A stretch of DNA of 64,000 bases from Echiichthys vipera (lineage: Eukaryota > Chordata > Actinopteri > Perciformes > Trachinidae), in contig OY829648.1 of assembly GCA_963691815.1 (NCBI GenBank), positions 17,856,521 through 17,920,520 on the forward strand, written 5' to 3'. Shown here piece by piece: positions 36,093-48,125 of the stretch. Each line of letters starts with the position of its first letter. Position 1 is the first letter of the stretch. A program made the position numbers and the translations under genes. The notes below the pieces were generated by a model. The model did not search any database. It saw nothing but the letters and a program-made list of their open reading frames with translations, and had not been told where the DNA came from.

Positions 36093-36564
36093 GTGCATGT
36101 TTGATGGCTTCTGTAATGAGGGCTCTTTGATGTGGGGGAGATCTAGGGTAAGCAGAGTGCTTAGTTGAGTGGGAGGCGAGGAATGTGAGGCAGGTACACC
36201 ACGGTTGTGTGTGTCGATTGAAACTACCATCTTTTTCCATCCGTTTTATCAAGTTTATTTTCACGTGCCTGTCTTTGTAATGTACAGCATCTACAGTAGA
36301 CATTTACTTCCCTACATTCCTTAAACCCTTTTGTACCACTTTGACTCCACTCAAACCAATTCAGACATTTCCTGCAGCAAACTACAAAGCTAACCTGTGT
36401 GAGCTGCTGACAGACATGTGTCCACAGAGGACGGAGAGAGAAAAAATACTTTGATTTGATGCCTTGTGGATGACAGGCAGCAGAGGGAGGAAAATGGGCC
36501 CGCTCTCGGATTTGATGACGCAAAATGGTAAAAAGGTGAGTGCTGCTGGTGGTGCAGATACTGT

Positions 36565-36566
<2 letters not shown>

Positions 36567-36595
<29 letters not shown>

Positions 36596-36620
36596 CATGT
36601 GCGCGCGCGTGTGTGTGTGT
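36567..36620. repeat. (TG)n with a GCGCGCGC core
   Basis: GT repeats flank GCATGTGCGCGCGCGTG, a purely alternating purine-pyrimidine stretch of the type that can adopt Z-DNA. Confidence 0.9.
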
Positions 36621-36915
36621 CTAAATAAGTGTGTTTCCCCTTCCTCCACTGTCTCTGCCTCAAACAATATAAGCAAGGCAAGGCTACAAAATGGTAGTAG
36701 TGGAAGGACCATTTTTTCCCCATCAGTCATTTGTTACTTGGATACCTTGAGAAACTTCACCCATCATTGTTGCAAAAGGAGGTATAAGAAGTAAAATGTA
36801 ATCCCCAGTCATTTGGTCACCCAAGACAACAGGAGAGAGGGAAGAGGAGCAAGAAAAGCAAAGTGGAGAGAACCGTTTCTGATAGCTGAAGAGGCTTTTA
36901 AGGCTCAGAGGCTAG

Positions 36916-36964
36916 ATGATACTGTTGATAAGTTTACTTCTCCTCACTGGATGTGACCGAGCAG
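36916..36964 (+). CDS. Candidate orphan signal-peptide exon
   Basis: ATG opens MILLISLLLLTGCDRA, a compact hydrophobic leader with a small-residue end. It is followed directly by an excellent splice donor, CAG|GTGAGT, leaving phase 1. No other in-frame ATG is needed. Phase 1 after the leader matches the first exons of both phosphatase genes downstream, so this could be an alternative first exon of the gene at 41391, a leftover first exon of another phosphatase copy, or the first exon of an unrelated secreted or Ig-type gene. I found no recognisable second exon between here and 41 kb. A chance match cannot be excluded. Confidence 0.25.
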
Positions 36965-37149
36965 GTGAGTCAGAATTTTATATTTGTGATGTTGCTGAGA
37001 TAGCGAGGAAAAAGGCGAAGGTTAGCTGATAAACAACCATTAGCAAGTATTTAATGTGGTCACCCTGGGCTCTTCAGTGACCACATCTTATCTTCTTCAA
37101 TGCTCTCAGTAAAACTGGAACTATAAGCTTAGTTAACACAAACACACAC

Positions 37150-38463
<1,314 letters not shown>

Positions 38464-38706
38464 GACTTTTCTTCTTATTATTATTATGCTTTTTTATTAG
38501 ATAGACAGACAGATAGCTGCACAACACCAAGGAGGTTGCGTTTACATGGTCAATGTCCTAAACCCTATTGGTAGGGGGTGTATGTTATTTTATTTTATAA
38601 TAAACTCATGGTTTTAGTGTTATGTGTTTCATTTGTGCTGAGAAGACCGGTTCTTTTAAGTGCACCGACTCTTTGCACCAACTCATCTCATAAACAGGAT
38701 TAGAGT
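38464..38706 (+). repeat. 243-bp direct repeat, copy A
   Basis: From GACTTTTCTTCTTATT to GGATTAGAGT. By eye it is identical to 38816-39058, offset 352 bases. Confidence 0.92.
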
Positions 38707-38710
38707 ATGT

Positions 38711-38816
38711 GTATGTGATCTGCACACGTAGATTGTAAATGTAAATTAATACCACCAAACCAACTCAATGAAAGAAGCAGTCCATCTCACAGCAGTTCTT
38801 CTTACGCTGCTAACAG
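38711..38816 (+). repeat. 106-bp insert copied from 35300-35405
   Basis: This lies between the two 243-bp copies. Four bases (ATGT) of unmatched or micro-homologous sequence join it to copy A, and it shares its final G with the start of copy B. Confidence 0.9.
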
Positions 38817-39058
38817 ACTTTTCTTCTTATTATTATTATGCTTTTTTATTAGATAGACAGACAGATAGCTGCACAACACCAAGGAGGTTGCGTTTACATG
38901 GTCAATGTCCTAAACCCTATTGGTAGGGGGTGTATGTTATTTTATTTTATAATAAACTCATGGTTTTAGTGTTATGTGTTTCATTTGTGCTGAGAAGACC
39001 GGTTCTTTTAAGTGCACCGACTCTTTGCACCAACTCATCTCATAAACAGGATTAGAGT
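38816..39058 (+). repeat. 243-bp direct repeat, copy B
   Basis: Exact second copy of 38464-38706. Beyond 39058 the sequence is unique (TGGTCTGTTGG). Confidence 0.92.
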
Positions 39059-40619
39059 TGGTCTGTTGGTCACCATTTGTTACTTTAAACTTTTTTTCTC
39101 ATATGGGCTTTTCATTTAGTTGAATTTGAATTCAACAGTTGAATTTGAATCATCTCAGAAAAGCAAACTTTCGACAGAGCACACAACAGCAAAAAAGATA
39201 TAGAAAGATGGAGCGCAGGCACAGTTACCTACCACAGTGAAATATTCACCTTTCGAAAGAGACAGCTACAGTATATGAAGCGATAGATATCTTAGATTTG
39301 AAACAAATAAAATACTGTTATAGCAACAGTTAGTATTAGTCCTCATTATAGGTTATGGTTATTCTTTACCAGGCTGGATCCTATATATTTGTGAGATTCG
39401 TGAGAAGGTGCCCTTTTTTGGTCGAGTAGAACAGGAAATCAGTTTGAAATCAGTCCCCCAGTTTCTTCTGCATCATGATCTCAATAATGTACACAAGTCA
39501 CCATCTGCTATACTATTAATATCCCATATAGGCTACACTTTCACTCCATCAGAAGCCAGGACTGTATTTATACCAGTAGATATCGCCCAAGCCTGCAGCA
39601 TGCAATTTATTTTAATGGATCTGTTACGACTAGCCATGACTATTTTGCTTTTGGGATTAAAAACATGATATGTTTTTGCTGTCAACAGGAAAGATATCTA
39701 CACCTTGGAGGTCGGTAGGTGTTAGCCTCCAAATGTAAAGGAGTGCTTGTAATTGGATGTAGCCTATAACCTATGAATATAAGTTCAAAAGTATGGCTAT
39801 AATTTCATAGTGAATGTTGCATGTCATAAATTGATTATATTACTGAAATTAATGTAGCTATTAATTTCTATTAGGATTCAATTTCTTAAACTGTTATTAT
39901 GCCTGATTTTTTACACTAGTCTACCAAATTCCCAGGAGTTCACTGCCTCCCCACAAGCATTCAAGCTTCCCATATAATCAGCCAACAAAAGCTACTAAGC
40001 ACCTGTTGGTGGATGGTTGATCCAAGCTGAGACCTAAAACAGCCACATGGTGTTTACACTTGTCTTGCAGGAAACAACTTTCCCAACATAAGATAGACTT
40101 TCTCTCAGGGACAAACGCTTAACAATTGGACAGGCAGACATGCCTCCACAAGATTTTCCTGCTCTCGCACATTGCCGCTGGTATTTCCAGTTCATGTGGT
40201 GTGGGCAGCATCATGTGAGGCCTCTTTACCCAGATTGCTGCTATGATTTTATTGCAGTCCTGATTAGGCACATGTGACTAACTGCATACCCCTGTTGGCA
40301 ACGGCTGAGCGGTTGGCTGAAAGCAGAGGTCTTCCAAAGCTCTGAATTGTAACAAGATTCAGCCTTGTGGGTTCACAAGGCAAGACCCGTTCCTCTGGAT
40401 TTGATTCTTATGTGGAACAAAGTTGGCCCAACTCACTTCATTTCACACATTAACCGTTTTGTTTGCATAGAAGAGACATTTTCATTCTGCAGGCGGTCTC
40501 CACTACCTCACAGAAGAAAAATGCTAACCCTGCTTTATTTCCCACGGAAAAAAAAACAGCCAAGAAGACTTGGTAAGAGAGGGAAAATATTGGGGTATTT
40601 TAAATGTAAAAAATTCAGA

Positions 40620-40620
<1 letters not shown>

Positions 40621-40688
<68 letters not shown>
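40621..40688. repeat. (TG)n microsatellite
   Basis: About 34 TG units with a TATG interruption near 40645 and near the right end. Confidence 0.95.
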
Positions 40689-40690
<2 letters not shown>

Positions 40691-41111
40691 GGGATGGGGG
40701 TATGATCATCTTCCTGACATGAAAGGCAGTGTACATTAAGACTCAATCATGGTATTTTCAAGAATAGCTTGGACCTCGTTCACTTTCTACCCTTGGACAA
40801 TTTTTCCAGAGGATGGGGGAGAAGAAATGGAAAAAAGGCGCAGCTATGATTTGTATCGTGATGGATGCCAACACAAATTGGGTAACCATTTTTCTCTCTC
40901 TCTGTTAGAGGCTGCTGCATAAAAAAGACCCATTATACATTTACCACATCAAAGGACCATTCAAATTTCTATATACTTCAGAATGGGACAGCCAGGGAAA
41001 AGACGGAGAACTACATTAGAGCAACCTTTTAAAACAATAAAATGGAGGCGATGCATTTTCAGGAATCAAAGTGAGAGGGGCTGTGATGCTACATGAGTCT
41101 TGTGTGGTCCC

Positions 41112-41165
41112 AGCCCCCCCCCCCCCCCCCCCCCTCTCTTTCTTTCTTTCTATCTCTCTCCCCTG
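41112..41165. repeat. C23 run plus CT-rich homopyrimidine tract
   Basis: 23 C residues followed by TCTCTTTCTTTCTTTC and further CT, interrupted by a single A near 41152. Confidence 0.9.
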
Positions 41166-41260
41166 GCTCTTCCTCTTCTCTCACATTTTCTCTTCCCTCT
41201 TGTGTAGCTCTAAGCCTATGAGCTGGCTTGGGCACTTCTTTACTACACACCCAGCAGGGC

Positions 41261-41269
41261 TTTAAAAAG
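41261..41269 (+). promoter_or_regulatory. TATA-like element of alkaline phosphatase copy 1
   Basis: TTTAAAAAG in the context GCAGGGCTTTAAAAAGGC, 122 bases upstream of the start codon. A transcription start near 41290 would leave a 5' UTR of about 100 bases. Confidence 0.45.
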
Positions 41270-41390
41270 GCAGGGCCGGAGGTCTTAGCAGCCACACACC
41301 CTCTCTGCCTGTGCCTCTTTTGGTCTCGGTGAGTTGCTCTGAAAGCAGGCTGTGTCAACCTCTCCAACCTCCAGGTTGCTCGGATTAGAG

Positions 41391-44300
41391 ATGCAGACGC
41401 CACACAGTAGGGCCCCCAGTGTCCTACTCATCCTTCTGGGCCCCATTCTGTTGGCAGTGGGCAGGGCCGCTATGGAGAGCCAAGGTGAGGGGATGACAGA
41501 CTTATTATTGCTGCCTGCGGTTGGGATATTAGTAGCACTGTGGGCAGACAAATGGACATGGAGAGGGAGTCAAGCAGGTAACCTCAACCTGGAAAAGGGT
41601 GAGTGTGTGAGGACAGACTGTGCCTGAGAACTGTGTTGGTTCATGAGCACAAACTCGGCGGTGTAGGTCTAATGGACAGTCTGTGTAAATATAGATGCAC
41701 AAAAGCTTGTGTAAGTGTAGTTTTGCCTGTATCTACCTGTTTATTTAAAACGCGGAATGGGCTGTTTGTTTACCTGTTTTTTTTTTAACGTTCCTGTTAG
41801 ATCCCCTTCACTGTACTTGACTCTCAGTGGGCATGAAGGGACAGAAATCAATGTGTCTTCTTGGCTGTTTCTAGTTATTTTATTTTATTTTTTTTATTTT
41901 GACGCCGAGAGAAACCTCCTCTCTTTTCTAACCCAAGGCTAAATTTCATTCAAAGTGTCAGAAAAAAGCAGCGAGAGCATGCACCCTAAGACAGACTTGA
42001 ATTCACCCGACGCGTCTCTGTACTGGAGAGTTACTATTCCATGCACATAAACACCATACACTCACACGTTTTAAGCGGTCAATATCACACACATATCCAA
42101 TCCTCTACCTTCAACATCACTGAAATCGCCTCATATCCATCCCCTCCCTATCTTATTCTCCATTTATGTGTGTGTTACCACGGAGCAGCGCTGTATGAAC
42201 TTGAGAGAGAACCAGCCTATTGGGATGCTCAGGCCAGGGCAACACTGGATGCTGCGCTGAAACTCCGCCCTCGGGAGCACCAGGCTAAGAACATGATCCT
42301 GTTCCTCGGCGACGGTAGGTCACGTTATCATTATTGAATCGATTCCAGCAAACATTCAAGACAGACTCGCTTGTGGTTGAAGTTTAATAAGGTTGCCACT
42401 TTCAGCCTCAATGACAAGCTTCATATTCAATGCAAGACAATGCTCAAGTGTGTTCAGTTCAGGAAGTGTTTGCTGTGGTCAGAATGGATTGAGGGAAAGT
42501 GGCTTGGACAGCGAACTGTGACTGAGGAAGTGGTAGCTCAGGCGTGTCTAGATTTGTGAGAGCTTATGGGCAAGTGGTCATAATAAAACTTTGGACAGCT
42601 TTTCATTTGTTGAAATGCTTTAAAATGAATTACATTTACGTGCAAATGACAAGAAAACTCCTGGAGTTGTCGTGTGAGTAATGACTGTACGGAAAGCCAT
42701 TAATTTCTTAGAGAGGAACAGTTCAAATGTCATCTCCTATAAGCCAACGCTGGTTCCCTTTAACCATGAAAGTGATTTTTCTCTAACCATAGCCAAGTAG
42801 TTAAAGCTGCACTAAAAGACATGTTTATTTTCTCAATCGATCAAAGGACAAAGTTTAATGGGAAATATTGCTCATGTTGCAAGGCACTAACTTTTGCAAA
42901 CTGCACGTATTTTGTTGTTTAAAGTAGGATGACATGTTGAACTTTGCGGTGTACTTTTGCATTTTTGGCCTCACAAAACATTTGCAAAGTTGTTGTTGTT
43001 TTTCATTTAGATAGTTTATATTGTGTATTTTTTACATCCATGTTTTCTTCTTCGTCACTGCCATTGTAGGCACATTGCTTCAGTTGTTCATCAGCTGAAT
43101 AGCATGAAACAAACTGCAGGATGTGACTTATGCCACCTGTGTGCTTGTGCATGTATGTCCTCATGCATGCATGATTCAAACAAAATGGGGACCTGCGCAT
43201 AGCATTACTAGTGGGCAACAACTTCACAGGGTATCTTTGAGGAGGCAGGGCGTTGCTGTCACACTGAAGATCCACTCACCGTCTGGCATTCAGTGAATGT
43301 ACCATCGACTGAAGCGATGACTATTGCCAGTTGGGAAAACTTTCCATCTGGATCGGATTTGATTGGACCATTTTTCACATTAATTGTCACTGGTGTGGTA
43401 TCTTTACAACTGGTGAGGCATGCAATCCTTCTTTTTGAAAGGGGAGCTGTTTAAAGGTGCAGAGATTTAAGAGTGTTTTTCCTGTTAACTACTAGAATAT
43501 GTGCTTTAAATCAGACCTAGTCACATTTCTGGGTGGTCGAGGCTGATCTCTCAAGTAATGCCCAGAGCATGTTTCCAGTTATATGAGTATGATGTTAAAG
43601 GGAGAGTTAAGTGCATCACTGTGACATGGGATTCGTAAAGTATGGTAGGCAAAGTCAGGGGTGAAATCCAATAGTGGACCACAGGAAGAGATAAAACAGG
43701 TCCCTTAATCATTAAAAAAAGAAAAAAAAATATATATACTGTATTTTTTATGCAATATATGCATAAGATATTGACAAAGCAGCATCTTTAAGTATATTTA
43801 TATATATATTATGTTCCAATAATGGTCGGAATACTTGCCTAGAAGAGTCAGTGTTGATTTGGTTTGAAAATGTGGTTCTCCTAAAAAACCACTGCCTCAA
43901 ATGCTTTGTCCATTTTTGGATTTATTTGATGTTAATGGCCTTGACATGCTTTTACTTTTGTTTACATAAGTACTAGTTTATTTTTTTCTACTTCAGGCTA
44001 ACAGTTACAGTCTGAAATATTTTAAGCAAACACATCCTACACATTATAATTATTTTGGTCTGGATTTTTGAAATGTTCACAATCTGGACAGAGGACAATA
44101 TCTTGGATCAGAAAAGCCAAAACTTCAGATAGTATTAACACAGTCAGAATGAAGATTCCCCAAGCGTTGTTTCTTTAATATGTCCATATCGGTGACTTCA
44201 CCTGTAATTCATTGTCTCAGGGATGGGTGTGTCCACGGTGTCGGCAGCTCGAATCCTGCGAGGTCAGATGGAGGGCGGATCAGGGGAAGAGACAATGCTG

Positions 44301-47300
44301 GCCATGGATACTTTCCCATATGTGGCCCTGTCAAAGGTGAAAGCACCACACTGTTGACCTGTAGCACATCAGTCATTATTATTCAACAAGTGATCAAGGT
44401 GTCGATTACAATAACATTTTTTTTTGTAATTTAAAAGAGCCATGAGAGAGTGTACTTTTCGGATGAGTACATTTTTCTTTTACCACATGCAAAATTAAAA
44501 AAAGGCCTAAATTGTTTAATTTTACATAAATATTAGTTTCTGCATTGGAAGGTGTTATTTTATCATTTTGATATGAATATACATATTCATCATTCACCAG
44601 TAAATACCTGTAAATATCCCTGTCTTAATTACATGTTTACATCTCAAATAGCACTTAACAGTCATTTCCTCAAAAACATTTAATTTATATTAGCTAATTT
44701 GTAAGTTTAAGGGGAAAAGGGACAGTAATTGCATCTTGCCTCGTAACATCCTGCTTCAACTTAAGCACTCAAATCTTTGTGTGAAAAAACCAACACTTTA
44801 ACTGAAAATGCAGACAATGGTAGAAACAGTAAAACAGATAAAAGTTAGATTTAGTTTCATAGCCAAGTATAATCCCTCAATGTTTGTAACTTAAAGCTAA
44901 AGTAGGTAACTTTCTAAGAAAATATGTATTTTTCATGTTTGCCAAAACTTTCACAATATCCTGACAGCACTACTGTATGAAACAGACAGTTTCTGAAAAA
45001 GTCATGTAGCCGACCTCTGCATCGAGCTGCTGCTCACTCTCACGATTGGCCTAAAATAACCTATTAGATACCCAATATGGCGCTGTAACTTCTCCTCTTA
45101 ACCGCAGGATATAGTGACAATTTCAGCAAATTTGGAAAAAATGTATTTTGCATTGAGAGATAGCGACTTTAGCTTTTGCTTCAGCTTGAAGAGTGAATGA
45201 GTATTCTGTGTTTTTGTCGTCTCTGTGTTCTAGCGTATAGAAATAGAGACTAATATTATTTTTTTAATGTAATGGTGTTTGTGCTTCTACTCGACAGACC
45301 TACAGTGTGGATAAGCAGGTAGCTGACAGTGCTAGTACGGCTACAGCCTACCATTGTGGGGTGAAGGCCAACGCTAAGACAGTGGGACTCAGCGCTAATG
45401 CAGTGGCCTACGAGTGTAACACCACCTTTGGTAACGAGGTCTACTCAGTACTACGGCGCGCTAAAGCACAAGGTAAAGAAATAAACTGGCTTGGCAACGT
45501 GTAGTCGGTGTGCTGTGTACTGTCAAGGTCGGCTCATTTGAATTACATTCTTATCTCAAAGTATGCAATGACCATATCTGCCAATAAATAAAACATGAGG
45601 AATAAAACAATCATCTGATAAGCATATTCCTTGCTACTTGAGCATCACCAGCTATAGTTCAATGTTCAGAATATGTCTTTAAGAGATCTTTTTGCATTGG
45701 CCTGTATTCACTATTTATCATGTAAATCATATATACATGGTATATCATTTGTGTGCAACTGTCCGTGTCAAGGCATGTTTAGGATTCATGTGTGTTATGC
45801 TATGCCATGCTTAGCATTATGTTTGCTATGCTCTTATGCATCTTTGTGCCACTATATCAGTACACGGCATGGTATAGTACCATAGATACAGAAGTCATAA
45901 TACCTGGATATCAATGTAATTGTATGTAAAAGGTTCTGTATTATTTCCCTTACAGCAATTCTTACCATTCTGGCATTTTTACACTTTTCTTTTGTAATCT
46001 TAAAATGCTCCTAATAAATGTATGGCACACTAAAATGTAAAAGAGATCCATCCGGTGTTAAAACTCATCAATATTCAATTCTAATATATTAGGCAGGGGG
46101 AAGATGGTGGGACTTTGGAGGGAGGCGGAGTTGTTCATGTTTAAATTTTTAAGTGCTGTGCAACATGTCAGAGAGGTAAGATTTGCTTTAAAGACAAAAT
46201 GCCATAAGGTTGTAATTATACAAAGTTTCTAGGAAGCAGTTCTTTGAGGAGGCAGTTGTTAAAGTTAACCTTAAAAGTTGGAGCCAAAAAAAAACTAAAT
46301 TCTGGCAGTTTCACAACATACTACAATCTCAGCAACACTACAAAATGTAATGTATTTAAAGAGCAGTAATCGCAGTGAGCAAGCTATCCTGGAGAGCAAT
46401 ACGTTATATAGTTAACTGGAACTTCTCTTACCTCTTCCACTGGGCTTCATTACTTAGCCAGGAAAGACTGCAGGATTGTGGCTACACCCTTTAGGAGCTG
46501 AGCCAGGGTCATTATTTCTTCCTACAGAGTAACTCTATTTCTAAGAACATTTGGAATAGGTAAACCAATGTACATAATTGAGGTCCCGTTGTTCCATAGT
46601 CTTCAAAGTCAGTGTGGGTTGGTGGGGGGCAGAAGCTAAACGCATTTTAGCCACTAAAAAAAGGCCAGCTTAAAGAAATCAACATCAGTTTAAGTGTAAA
46701 CTTTATTTAACGTTATATATTTAATATTTTCATCACTTTACCTTTGCTGTCAGATAGCCCTGTTTACATGAACACAGGTGAAACTGTGGCAGTTATATCA
46801 CTCTCTTCAAAGCCACCAGACTCTATTGACAAATAAACGTAATTTTACCTTACAGAACAAGGGAGTTGCTGGATTATAAACAAACTCATAAAGGTAGCGA
46901 TAAACCAGCAACTTTCATGTTCTGCAAGTTGCAATTATTGTTTTTATCAATGAGTGTGGCGGCTTTGACCAGAAAATAGATAACGCCTTTGGTTCCCCCT
47001 GCCTTAACTTAGACAGGGTTGTTTGATGGCAAGGTAAAGCTGTGGAAATATTCTAAATATAGCACACAGGTTAGGTGGGCCGTCATGAGTTGGGCTGATG
47101 GCCACAGCTGTACATTGCTTGGCTTCCATGCCTGTCCTCCTGCCTGCTTCTCCAAACTGGGATATGCCAACCACCATCTACTGTAGGAAATACACTGACT
47201 ATGGATCGGTACTACATACACCCTCACTTCGGAAAATCCAAACTCTCCCTTTAACAGTTGTACCTATGATTTGGGTGGGTCTCTTCTTCATCTAGGTAAA

Positions 47301-48086
47301 TCAGTTGGTGTTGTGACAACCACCCGTGTCCAGCATGCCTCCCCTGCTGCTGCTTATGCCCACTCCGTCAGCCGCAGTTGGTACAGTGACGCAGATCTTC
47401 CTTCCAGTGCCCGCCGGCAAGGCTGCATCGACATTGCAACCCAACTGGTCACCAATGTTGATATTGATGTATGTAAAAACAATTCCATGACAATCCACAT
47501 TTTAATTTTCCATCTTGATCATCAGGATGACATTACTGATTACTGGTTTGAATTCTAGCAGTATAATCAAATAAGTATTTGCACATGAGAAGTAAGGTGA
47601 AATAAGTCCAGAACCTGGTAAATTAGGACATTAGAAATTCTGTATTACCAGCGCTCTATTGTTAGGGTAGTATTATTCTATATAATGACCATCTTATGCT
47701 GCAAAATATGAGATCCTGTCTGGTGTCCTTTTAAGGTGATTCTGGGGGGAGGGAGGATGTATATGACACCAAAAGGCACCCCAGACCCCGAGTACCCTAC
47801 CTCCAACTCTCGCAAGGGAGATCGCAAGGACAAGAGGAACCTCATTGACGTGTGGATGAAGGCTAAACCAGTAGGACTGTCTGACATTGCTTTTGGATAT
47901 TTCCATATATTTTAAGATATGATGTCACAGATCCAATTTACCTCTGGTTTGTTTTTCAGAACAAGAAGTCACACTATGTTTGGCACAGGAAGGAATTTGA
48001 TGAGATAAATGTTAAAGCTACTGACCGGCTCATGGGTGGGTAAAGATATATTAACACAGGCACAGAAAATACCCTAAACGTAATAC

Positions 48087-48125
<39 letters not shown>

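Larger units (their letters stand above)
35406..36915. other. No gene seen; CT and TG microsatellites
   Basis: Non-coding. It contains (CT)n at 36024-36092 and a TG/GC-rich alternating tract at 36567-36620. Open frames here overlap those repeats. Confidence 0.45.
39059..41260. other. Upstream intergenic region of the first phosphatase gene
   Basis: No exon is supportable. It contains (TG)n at 40621-40688 with one TA interruption, and a C23 run followed by a CT-rich pyrimidine tract at 41112-41165. That tract lies within about 100-150 bases of the putative TATA element. Confidence 0.45.

Noticed and set aside
36224..36730. 168-codon minus-strand open frame
   Set aside because: It crosses a TG/GC alternating repeat and shows no domain, conserved motif or exon signals.
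41352..41390. Upstream non-ATG start for phosphatase copy 1
   Set aside because: It would put a charged, polar stretch ahead of the leader; the ATG at 41391 gives a normal signal peptide.
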